Positions 14,815 through 20,956 of a DNA stretch of 20,956 bases are shown here, one piece after another. The position numbers and the translations under genes are program-made. Position 1 is the first letter of the stretch; every line of letters begins with the position of its first letter. Origin of the DNA: Ruminococcaceae bacterium UBA7147 (GTDB lineage Bacteria > Bacillota > Clostridia > Oscillospirales > Acutalibacteraceae); the NCBI GenBank assembly GCA_002491825.1, contig DKWR01000030.1, positions 1 through 20,956 of the forward strand. Reading direction: 5' to 3'. Under the pieces are notes generated by a model. The model saw only the letters and a list, made by a program, of their open reading frames with translations, made no database searches and had not been told where the DNA came from.

Positions 14815-14843
14815 TTGACAAAACAAATGAGTTATGATAGAAT
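14815..14843 (+). promoter_or_regulatory. Promoter of the serine tRNA pair
   Basis: TTGACA (14815-14820), 17 bp and TAGAAT (14838-14843). It lies about 30 bp before the first tRNA. Confidence 0.85.
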
Positions 14844-14874
14844 AATTCTTGCTGAAACAACATAATTTCAACAC

Positions 14875-14963
14875 GGAGAGGTGTCCGAGTGGTTTAAGGA
14901 GCTAGTCTTGAAAACTAGTGATCCCGCGAGGGACCAAGGGTTCGAATCCCTTCCTCTCCGCCA
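14875..14963 (+). tRNA. tRNA-Ser (anticodon UGA)
   Basis: A class II tRNA. The acceptor GGAGAGG pairs with CCTCTCC. The anticodon arm is CTAGT-CTTGAAA-ACTAG with TGA. There is a long variable arm (GATCCCGCGAGGGAC), a GGGTTCGAATCCC T arm, and an encoded CCA. Confidence 0.96.
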
Positions 14964-14991
14964 TTTATTTTATTAATAAACTTTACCGCAC

Positions 14992-15081
14992 GGAGGATTA
15001 CTCAAGTGGTGAAGAGGCTCCCCTGCTAAGGGAGTAGGTCGCTAACGCGGCGCGAGGGTTCAAATCCCTTGTCCTCCGCCA
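14992..15081 (+). tRNA. tRNA-Ser (anticodon GCU)
   Basis: A class II tRNA. The acceptor GGAGGAT pairs with GTCCTCC (one wobble). The anticodon arm is CTCCC-CTGCTAA-GGGAG with GCT. The long variable arm is TAGGTCGCTAACGCGGC, the T arm is GGGTTCAAATCCC, and CCA is encoded. It follows the first serine tRNA by 28 bp and probably shares its transcript. Confidence 0.96.
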
Positions 15082-15110
15082 AAGGCACTCACGAAAGTGG
15101 GTGTCTTTTT
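15082..15110 (+). terminator. Terminator of the serine tRNA pair
   Basis: AAAGGCACTCAC pairs with GTGGGTGTCTTT (12 bp with two wobbles) around a GAAA tetraloop, ending in T5, directly after the encoded CCA. Confidence 0.9.
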
Positions 15111-15240
15111 GCATTACTCCTGCTTTTACAATATTTATAGCTTTATATTAATATTAATAAAATAATATAATCTACACAGAAAATACACAGTTAATGTATA
15201 AATATAAAATAATACCTCATACTATCTACGAGGTGATTTT

Positions 15241-15396
15241 ATGAATAAGGATTTGCCGTTGGGGTTTGGTATGGCTCTAGCTCAACAGCCTGACGCTATG
15301 AAGAAGTTTTCAAATATGACGGAGGATGAACAGAACAGAATCCTCGCTGAAATCCACAACATAGATTCAAAGCAGGAAATGCAGTCATTTATTTAA
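15241..15396 (+). CDS. Small conserved-looking protein, 51 aa
   Basis: GAGGTG precedes the ATG at 15241. The protein begins MNKDLPLGFGMALAQQPDAM and ends SKQEMQSFI. It is helical and soluble with no cysteine. I recall similar 50-60 residue proteins in other Clostridia, always with the LPLGFGMALA opening, but know no function. It is a single gene with its own terminator. A short ACCTC/GAGGT repeat (15214-15234) could pair with its ribosome binding site. Confidence 0.8.
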   Translation: MNKDLPLGFGMALAQQPDAMKKFSNMTEDEQNRILAEIHNIDSKQEMQSFI

Positions 15397-15398
15397 AG

Positions 15399-15430
15399 GC
15401 TCGCCGATTAGCTCGGCGGGTTTTATTTTA
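15399..15430 (+). terminator. Terminator of the 51-codon gene
   Basis: CTCGCCGA pairs with TCGGCGGG (8 bp, one wobble, 5-nt loop), followed by TTTTATTTT, starting 3 bp after the stop codon. Confidence 0.88.
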
Positions 15431-15451
15431 CGCTTATTTATAACCAATATA

Positions 15452-15480
15452 TTGATTTTAAAAATTGAGTTATATATAAT
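15452..15480 (+). promoter_or_regulatory. Promoter of rlmA
   Basis: TTGATT (15452-15457), 17 bp and TATAAT (15475-15480), 35 bp before the ATG at 15515. Confidence 0.7.
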
Positions 15481-15514
15481 ATTTATTGAATCAAATAATA
15501 CGAGGAAGTTACAT

Positions 15515-16318
15515 ATGAATATTCTTATCTGTCCTGTTTGCAAAAACGAGCTTTTCTTTGAAAATAAAACTGCAATATGTGAAAATAACCACTGCTTTGA
15601 CCTTGCAAAGGAAGGTTATGTAAATCTGCTTTCTGCCCACAAGTCGGGCGACAGCACAGGCGACAACAAGGAAATGGCAAAATCAAGACGTGATTTCCTT
15701 GAAAAAGGCTTTTACTCTCCCCTTGCTTCTGCCGTAGGAGATTGCGTTGAAAAATACACCGCTGACGGTGACAGTGTTATCGACATCTGCTGCGGTGAGG
15801 GTTATTACACCTCATACCTTGCTAAAAAATACAAACGTGATTTTTACGGCTTTGACCTTTCCAAAAATATGGTTAGGCTTGCCGCAAAACGGCGTTGCGG
15901 TGCAAAATTTTTTGTTGCAAACATCGCTTCAATTCCCGTTAAAAGCGGTTCGGTAAAGCTTGCGTTTCACCTTTTTGCACCGTTTCACAGCTCCGAATTT
16001 TCAAGGATTTTAAGCAACGACGGCGTAATTGTAACGGCTGTTCCGGGCAAAAAACATCTTTTCGGTCTTAAAAAGGCACTTTATGACAAGCCGTATTATA
16101 ACGACGAAAAAGCACCTTCTGCCGACGGTCTGGAGCTTATCGACAAAATCAAAGTTAAAAGCACTATTGCGCTTGAATCACAGCAGGACATCAAAGCTCT
16201 GTTTCAGATGACTCCGTATTACTACCACACACCGAGCGAGGGTATGAACAGACTTGATATGCTTGAAAGCCTTATTACCGAAATTGAATTTGTGCTGCTT
16301 ATTTACAAAAAAGCATAG
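15515..16318 (+). CDS. rlmA: 23S rRNA (guanine-N1)-methyltransferase RlmA family
   Basis: The 267-residue protein has the RlmA zinc ribbon with Cys6, Cys9, Cys22 and His26, spaced as in E. coli RlmA, then the family signature FDLAKEGYVNLL. The SAM-binding motif is VIDICCGEGYYTSYLA, and HLFAPFHSSEFSRIL matches the RlmA catalytic region. Enzymes of this family methylate G745 or G748 in 23S rRNA helix 35; the second specificity (RlmAII) gives tylosin resistance in producers, and I cannot tell the two apart here. The ATG at 15515 follows GAGGA; an upstream in-frame reading to 15452 covers the promoter and is rejected. Single gene. Confidence 0.92.
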   Translation: MNILICPVCKNELFFENKTAICENNHCFDLAKEGYVNLLSAHKSGDSTGDNKEMAKSRRDFLEKGFYSPLASAVGDCVEKYTADGDSVIDICCGEGYYTSYLAKKYKRDFYGFDLSKNMVRLAAKRRCGAKFFVANIASIPVKSGSVKLAFHLFAPFHSSEFSRILSNDGVIVTAVPGKKHLFGLKKALYDKPYYNDEKAPSADGLELIDKIKVKSTIALESQQDIKALFQMTPYYYHTPSEGMNRLDMLESLITEIEFVLLIYKKA

Positions 16319-16366
16319 TCAAAATACGAAAATTGCGTCATTTTTAATTTTCACATATGCACAAAA

Positions 16367-16394
16367 CACCCCACCGAACAAAATCGGTGGGGTG
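16367..16394. terminator. Shared terminator of rlmA and the hydrogenase operon
   Basis: CACCCCACCGA pairs perfectly with TCGGTGGGGTG (11 bp, 6-nt loop). A/T-rich tracts (ACAAAA, GATTTTA) flank both sides, so it serves convergent transcription from rlmA and hydA. Confidence 0.88.
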
Positions 16395-16416
16395 AGATTT
16401 TAGTGTATCATTCTGA

Positions 16417-18153
16417 TTAATGATTTCCTCTGTTTACATACTTTGTATGTAAAAGTTTGTGTGCTCTGGGTTTGCCGGGAGCGTCAAAGAATTCATCGTA
16501 AATCGTCTTGATAATCGGGCTTTCGTCACTGCATCTGTACTTACACTGCTTATCGTAATCATAGAGAGCCTTTGAACGAATAGCCTTTAAGTCAACGTAG
16601 TTTCTTACGCTGTCGCTCTGAACAGGCTGACCTCCGCCGTTGATACAGCCACCGGGACAAGCCATAATCTCTACCATCTGATAGTCAGCTTCGCCCTTCT
16701 TAATCTTTTCAATCAGCTTTCTTGCGTTTCCAAGACCGGAAGTAACTGCAACCTTAACTTCAACGCCTGCAACGCTGTATTTTGCCTCTCTGATTTCCTG
16801 CGGACCTCTTACCTCTGTAAACTCAATCTTCTTGAATGAGCCGTCAAGCATTCTTGCCGCAGTACGCAGAGCAGCCTCAAGCACGCCGCCTGTTGCACCG
16901 AAGATTGCACCGCCGCCAGTTGCCTTGTTGAACGGAGCGTCATAGTCCTCATCGTCCATATCCTCAAACTTGATGCCTGCACCCTTAATCATCTTAGCAA
17001 GCTCTCTTGTGGTGAGGGCAACGTCAACATCGTCAAAATCAAATGTACGGAGCTCGGGACGTGTAGCCTCAAACTTCTTTGCCGTACAGGGGATTACGCT
17101 GACAACAAACATCTTTTCGGGGTCAAGATTATACTTCTGCGCATAATAGCTCTTGAGCACTGCGCCGAACATACCCTGCGGAGATTTGCAGGTTGAAAGG
17201 TGCGGAATCATCTCGGGATAGTAATGCTCAACAAACTTAACCCAACCGGGACAGCAGGAAGTGAACATCGGGAGAGTTTCCTTGCGTGTGATTCTCTCAA
17301 CAAGCTCGTTTGCCTCTTCAAGAATTGTGAGGTCGGCAGTAAAGTCCATATTGAACACCTTGTCAACGCCGAGTCTGCGGATTGCAGAAACCATTTTGCC
17401 CTCAACGTTTGTGCCGATAGGCATACCGAAGCTCTCACCAAGAGTTGCCTTTATTGACGGAGCTGTGTAGAAAATAACCTGCTTTTCGGGGTCGGAAATA
17501 GCGTTCCATACCTCGTCAATCTGGCTCTTTTCGTTGAGCGCACCAACGGGACAGCTTACAATACACTGACCGCAGCCAACGCACGGAGAATCGCCGAGTC
17601 CCTTTTCAAATGCACAGCCAACGTGAACCTTAAAGCCACGCTTGATAGGTCCGATAACCGAAACCGACTGAACACTCTTGCAGGCTGCAACGCAGCGCAT
17701 ACACTGAATACACTTGTTGTTGTCACGCACAATGTAGGGTGACTGGTCGTCAATTTCATAAATAGGCTCTTCAGCCTTGAATCTGTCTTCGTCAACGCCG
17801 TAGTCAAACGCAAGCTTCTGAAGCTCGCAGTTGTTGCCTCTTACGCAGGAAAGGCACTTTTTGTGGTGAGTAGAGAGGATAAGCTCAATAGTTGTTTTTC
17901 TTGACGCTCTTACCTTCGGGGTATTTGTGAATACCTCCATTCCCTCCTCAACGGGATAAACGCACGATGCGATAAGACCTTTTCTGCCCTTTACCTCAAC
18001 AACACACACACGGCAAGCGCCGATGCAGTTGATGTCCTTAAGATAGCAAAGCGACGGAATTTCAATTTTAGCGACCTTTGCCGCCTGTAAAATAGTATAG
18101 TTGTTCGGCACCTCAACAGGGATACCGTTTATTTTAAGATGTACCATATCCAT
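16417..18153 (-). CDS. hydA: [FeFe] hydrogenase catalytic subunit of HydABC
   Basis: The 578-residue protein shows, in order: a plant-type [2Fe-2S] domain (Cys36, 47, 50, 64); a His-Cys3 [4Fe-4S] site (His96, Cys100, 103, 109); two ferredoxin-type [4Fe-4S] clusters (148-158, 191-201); and the H-cluster domain with L1 TSCCPGW (298-304), L2 IPCTAKKFE (354-362) and L3 EIMACPGGCINGGGQP (495-510). This is the length of trimeric enzymes without the extra C-terminal [2Fe-2S] found in Thermotoga. It evolves H2, probably by confurcating electrons from NADH and reduced ferredoxin, in the cytoplasm. L2 has Ile354 where Met is usual. AAGGAGG lies 7 nt before the ATG at 18153. It is the last gene of the operon, 12 bp after hydB. 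Confidence 0.96.
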   Translation of the reverse strand: MDMVHLKINGIPVEVPNNYTILQAAKVAKIEIPSLCYLKDINCIGACRVCVVEVKGRKGLIASCVYPVEEGMEVFTNTPKVRASRKTTIELILSTHHKKCLSCVRGNNCELQKLAFDYGVDEDRFKAEEPIYEIDDQSPYIVRDNNKCIQCMRCVAACKSVQSVSVIGPIKRGFKVHVGCAFEKGLGDSPCVGCGQCIVSCPVGALNEKSQIDEVWNAISDPEKQVIFYTAPSIKATLGESFGMPIGTNVEGKMVSAIRRLGVDKVFNMDFTADLTILEEANELVERITRKETLPMFTSCCPGWVKFVEHYYPEMIPHLSTCKSPQGMFGAVLKSYYAQKYNLDPEKMFVVSVIPCTAKKFEATRPELRTFDFDDVDVALTTRELAKMIKGAGIKFEDMDDEDYDAPFNKATGGGAIFGATGGVLEAALRTAARMLDGSFKKIEFTEVRGPQEIREAKYSVAGVEVKVAVTSGLGNARKLIEKIKKGEADYQMVEIMACPGGCINGGGQPVQSDSVRNYVDLKAIRSKALYDYDKQCKYRCSDESPIIKTIYDEFFDAPGKPRAHKLLHTKYVNRGNH

Positions 18154-18165
18154 AATTATCCCTCC

Positions 18166-20058
18166 TTAATGTGTGTAGATTGCGCCGAACTTGCAGTTTC
18201 TCATACAAAGTCCGCACTTGATACACTTATCCTGATCAATGACGTGAGGCTGTTTAACCGTACCCGAAATTGCACCGACAGGGCAGTTTCTTGCACAGAG
18301 CGTACAACCCTTACATTTTGCAGGGATAATCTCGTATTTCATAAGTGCCTTGCAGACGCCTGCAGGACACGTTTTATCCTTGATGTGGGCGATGTACTCG
18401 TCCTTAAAGTAGTTCATTGTTGACAGAACGGGGTTCGGAGCAGTCTGACCGAGTGCGCAGAGCGAAGAAGTCTGCATATGACGTGCAAGCTCGTCAATCT
18501 TTTCCAAATCCTCCATCTCGCCCTTACCCGACGTGATTTTGTCGAGGAACTGGAGAAGTCTGCGTGTACCGACACGGCAGGGAGTACATTTACCGCAGCT
18601 TTCGTCAACGGTGAATTCAAGGTAAAACTTGGCGATATCAACCATACAGGTGTCCTCGTCAAGAATAATCATACCGCCCGAGCCCATCATTGAGCCGAGA
18701 GCGAGCAAGCTGTCGTAATCAATCGGAGTGTCAATGTGAAGCGCAGGAATACAACCGCCTGAAGGTCCGCCTGTCTGGGCAGCCTTGAACTTCTTGCCGT
18801 TTGGGATTCCGCCGCCGATTTCTTCAACAATTTCACGCAGAGTAGTACCCATAGGAATTTCAACAAGACCTACGTTTGTAATCTTGCCGCCGAGTGCAAA
18901 TACCTTTGTACCGGGACTCTTGGGAGTACCCATTGATGCAAACCACTTACTGCCGTTTAAGATAATCTGCGCAATGTTTGCGTAGGTTTCAACGTTATTG
19001 AGTACAGTAGGCTTGCCGAAAAGTCCCTTAACAGCAGGGAACGGAGGACGTGGACGAGGCTCACCACGGTTGCCCTCGATTGAAGTCATAAGAGCAGTTT
19101 CCTCACCGCAAACGAATGCGCCTGCGCCGAGTCTGATTTCCATATCAAAATCAAAGCCCGAGCCAAAGATATTTTTACCGAGGAAGCCGTACTCTTTAGC
19201 CTGGTCAATAGCCTTCTGTAATCTTTCAACAGCAATTGGATATTCTGCTCTGATATATACAAAGCCGTGATGTGCGCCGATTGCGTAACCTGCGATAATC
19301 ATAGCCTCGATAATACACTGCGGGTCGCCCTCGAGGATTGAACGGTCCATAAATGCACCGGGGTCGCCCTCGTCGGCGTTACAGCATACGTATTTAACAT
19401 CATTGACGCTTGCCTTTGCAAACGACCATTTTCTGCCTGTCGGGAAGCCGCCGCCTCCTCTGCCACGAAGTCCCGAAGCTGTGATTTCATTGATAACGTC
19501 GTCGGGAGTCATCTTTGTGAGCACCTTTGCAAGTGCCTGATAACCGTCAACAGCTATGTATTCATCAATACTTTCAGGGTCAATTACACCGCAGTTACGA
19601 AGTGCAACTCGGAGCTGTTTTTTGTAGAATGCTGTTTCGGAGAGCGAGATAATCGAGCCGTCCTCGTGAACGGTTTCCTGATACAAAAGCTCCTTAACAA
19701 CCTTGCCCTCTTTGAGGTGTTCCTTAACGATTCTCTCTACGCCCTCGGGAGTAGCCTGTGAATAGAAAGCACCCTCGGGATAGACAATCATAATCGGACC
19801 GAGTGAGCAAAGACCGAAGCAGCCTGTTCTTACAACAAGGATTTCCTTTTCAAGTCCGTTTGCCTTTAACGCTTTTTCAAGAGCGTCAATTACCTTTTTA
19901 CTGCCTGAAGAAGTACAGCCCGTACCTCCGCACACAAGCACCTGCTTGCGGTAGCCTGTCTTTTTGGCAAGCTTTTCGCCCTCTGCGGCAACAAGCTTTC
20001 TTACCTTAACAATCTGCTCGTGTTCTTTTTTAATCTTATTGAGTTCTTCAAGTTTCAC
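18166..20058 (-). CDS. hydB: NADH- and ferredoxin-linked subunit of HydABC
   Basis: The 630-residue, NuoF-like protein starts with a thioredoxin-like [2Fe-2S] domain (Cys43, 48, 80, 84). It continues with the FMN-binding GRGGGGFPTGRKW and NADH-binding NADEGDPGAFMDRSILEGDP motifs, an SLBB domain, the NuoF [4Fe-4S] site (ESCGKCTPCRVGTRR with a later CALGQ) and a C-terminal 2x[4Fe-4S] ferredoxin (CKGCTLCARNCP, CIKCGLCMRNCK). It is the flavin subunit where electron bifurcation is thought to take place. The start is GTG at 20058, with AAAGGGGGC about 11 nt upstream inside the end of hydC; the genes are 3 bp apart. A later ATG would lose the first domain. Confidence 0.96.
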   Translation of the reverse strand: MKLEELNKIKKEHEQIVKVRKLVAAEGEKLAKKTGYRKQVLVCGGTGCTSSGSKKVIDALEKALKANGLEKEILVVRTGCFGLCSLGPIMIVYPEGAFYSQATPEGVERIVKEHLKEGKVVKELLYQETVHEDGSIISLSETAFYKKQLRVALRNCGVIDPESIDEYIAVDGYQALAKVLTKMTPDDVINEITASGLRGRGGGGFPTGRKWSFAKASVNDVKYVCCNADEGDPGAFMDRSILEGDPQCIIEAMIIAGYAIGAHHGFVYIRAEYPIAVERLQKAIDQAKEYGFLGKNIFGSGFDFDMEIRLGAGAFVCGEETALMTSIEGNRGEPRPRPPFPAVKGLFGKPTVLNNVETYANIAQIILNGSKWFASMGTPKSPGTKVFALGGKITNVGLVEIPMGTTLREIVEEIGGGIPNGKKFKAAQTGGPSGGCIPALHIDTPIDYDSLLALGSMMGSGGMIILDEDTCMVDIAKFYLEFTVDESCGKCTPCRVGTRRLLQFLDKITSGKGEMEDLEKIDELARHMQTSSLCALGQTAPNPVLSTMNYFKDEYIAHIKDKTCPAGVCKALMKYEIIPAKCKGCTLCARNCPVGAISGTVKQPHVIDQDKCIKCGLCMRNCKFGAIYTH

Positions 20059-20061
20059 GGC

Positions 20062-20568
20062 TTATTTGCCCCCTTTCTTAATGTACTTGTCAAGAATTTT
20101 GTCAACCTGGTCAACGGTCATTTTTCCGTAAACCTCATCGTCAACCATCATAACGGGAGCAAGTCCGCAAGCGCCTACGCAACGGCAGGAATCAATTGAG
20201 AACAGTCCGTCGGGGGTACACTCGCCGCTTTTAATGCCGAGCTTTTCTTCAATGGCCGCAAGGATTTTGTCTGCACCCTTTACATAGCACGCCGTACCAA
20301 GGCAAATGCTGATTCTGTGCTCACCCTTTGGCGTAAGGCTGAACTGCGAATAGAAAGTAGCAACGCCGTAAACCTCGCTTAATGAGATTTCAAGTCCGTC
20401 TGCAACCATCTGCTGCACCTCAATCGGCAGATAGCCGTAAATGCCCTGTGCCTCCTGCAAAACGGGAAGCAATGCACCCGGCATATCCTTGTGCTTTGCG
20501 ATTACATCTTTCAGCTTCCTTTCCTGGGCGATTGTGCCCTTGAAGGCGTTAAGAGATGATTCTGTCAT
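20062..20568 (-). CDS. hydC: NuoE-like [2Fe-2S] subunit of HydABC
   Basis: The 168-residue protein has the NuoE fold: a helical N-terminus (GALLPVLQEAQGIYGYLP), then YGVATFYSQFSLTPKG and the [2Fe-2S] ligands Cys89, Cys94, Cys130 and Cys134 in CLGTAC and CRCVGAC. It hands electrons within the HydABC complex. The ATG at 20568 follows GGAGG at 8 nt; the TTG at 20583 overlaps that site and is rejected. It is the first gene of hydC-hydB-hydA. The order is the usual one for trimeric bifurcating hydrogenases. Confidence 0.95.
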   Translation of the reverse strand: MTESSLNAFKGTIAQERKLKDVIAKHKDMPGALLPVLQEAQGIYGYLPIEVQQMVADGLEISLSEVYGVATFYSQFSLTPKGEHRISICLGTACYVKGADKILAAIEEKLGIKSGECTPDGLFSIDSCRCVGACGLAPVMMVDDEVYGKMTVDQVDKILDKYIKKGGK

Positions 20569-20625
20569 TAATATAACCTCCAATACTTATTTTCATATTT
20601 TCCAGAAAATAACAAGATATAACTT

Positions 20626-20654
20626 ATTATACTATATTGCGGGGAAATTTACAA
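20626..20654 (-). promoter_or_regulatory. Promoter of the hydCBA operon
   Basis: TTGTAA (20649-20654), 17 bp and TATAAT (20626-20631), giving a leader of about 50 nt. No Rex-type TTGTTAA-N4-TTAACAA site is visible nearby. Confidence 0.75.
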
Positions 20655-20933
20655 GCATTTTTAATAATAAATAATAATTGATAATTTGATTTATATGCAC
20701 TTTTAAAAACAATTTTTGCAATATTGACATAATATTATTTTCGTTTTGTGTATTTTGCTTTTTTCTATGTTAATTATAACCAATACTACATTTATAAATT
20801 GTTGCTTTTAGCTAAAGAGAAAATAAGTAATATTTAATTCTAATACAGAAAATAGTAAAATATGTCTATTTTCATTCGCTCACAACATTTTTCAGGTCTT
20901 TAAAATGTAAAATTATAAGCTCGGATTGCAAGA
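20655..20933. other. AT-rich intergenic DNA, no gene seen
   Basis: Both strands lack a frame with a ribosome binding site. A TTGACA occurs at 20724-20729 but no -10 box is correctly spaced. It probably separates the hydrogenase promoter from a gene beyond the window. Confidence 0.6.
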
Positions 20934-20948
20934 TAAACTATAATTTAG
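20934..20948 (-). repeat. 15-bp element, inverted copy of 9-23
   Basis: TAAACTATAATTTAG is the exact reverse complement of the element at 9-23. See that entry for possible meaning. Confidence 0.45.
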
Positions 20949-20956
20949 TGTGGAGT

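Noticed and set aside
16417..20058. Many antisense frames of 60-95 codons inside hydA and hydB
   Set aside because: They are shadows of strongly coding genes, without ribosome sites or family features.
20569..20700. Rex operator upstream of the hydrogenase operon
   Set aside because: No TTGTTAA-N4-TTAACAA-like palindrome could be found; short AT-rich matches only.
20724..20752. TTGACA as a plus-strand promoter near the right end
   Set aside because: No acceptable -10 hexamer at 16-18 bp.
1..20956. CRISPR array, transposase, integrase or attachment site
   Set aside because: No spaced direct repeats and no mobile-element protein; the tRNA genes are complete with no duplicated 3' ends nearby.

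Overview
The window looks like chromosomal DNA of an anaerobic, endospore-forming Clostridia member, most probably a Ruminococcus-like Oscillospiraceae. The pointers are type I dockerin modules on two secreted proteins, a dipicolinate synthase operon (dpaA-dpaB), a SpoIIQ-like M23 peptidase, a trimeric NADH/ferredoxin-type [FeFe] hydrogenase operon, strong AAGGAGG-type ribosome binding sites and AT-rich intergenic DNA with consensus sigma-A promoters. The genus is inferred; no rRNA or other phylogenetic marker is present. No phage, transposase, plasmid or CRISPR element was seen.

Layout. 1-4140 (minus strand): a decayed chimera of a secreted-protein N-terminus and an AraC-type regulator; an FAD oxidoreductase with a C-terminal Rieske domain behind a small protein of unknown function; and a multicopper-oxidase-like gene split by a one-base loss in an A run. 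4258-5472: tRNA-Pro(UGG) with a perfect consensus promoter, then a HAD-family gene lacking the nucleophilic Asp. 5621-7330: the SpoIIQ-like gene on the plus strand, then a 23-codon small gene with an ideal ribosome binding site downstream of a cytidylate-kinase-like gene (minus). 7563-11032: two dockerin-bearing secreted proteins, one of them a papain-family peptidase broken by a T-run indel, preceded by a promoter that abuts a 14-bp inverted repeat. 11211-12958: dpaA-dpaB with a sigma-K-like promoter, behind a small basic protein. 13065-14720: cupin and GNAT genes, divergent from a hemolysin III family membrane protein. 14815-15110: two tandem serine tRNAs with a promoter and terminator. 15241-16318: a 51-residue protein and the rRNA methyltransferase RlmA. 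16367-20654: hydC-hydB-hydA with promoter and terminator. 20655-20956: AT-rich DNA with no gene.

How it fits together. HydABC would reoxidise NADH and reduced ferredoxin to H2, as in fibre-fermenting ruminococci. The dockerin proteins would be docked to a scaffoldin on the cell surface. DpaAB makes the spore-core dipicolinate, and the SpoIIQ-like protein would act in the forespore membrane during engulfment. Three loci are disrupted (AraC chimera, multicopper oxidase, peptidase). Two of these are single-base changes in homopolymers, so sequencing error, phase variation and real decay all remain open.

The most interesting leads are the 23-residue peptide gene, the inverted repeat on the peptidase promoter, the HAD protein without its nucleophile, the copper-ligand-poor oxidase, and the Met-to-Ile change in the H-cluster L2 motif of HydA. 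No single cluster stands out as an obviously new multi-gene system.
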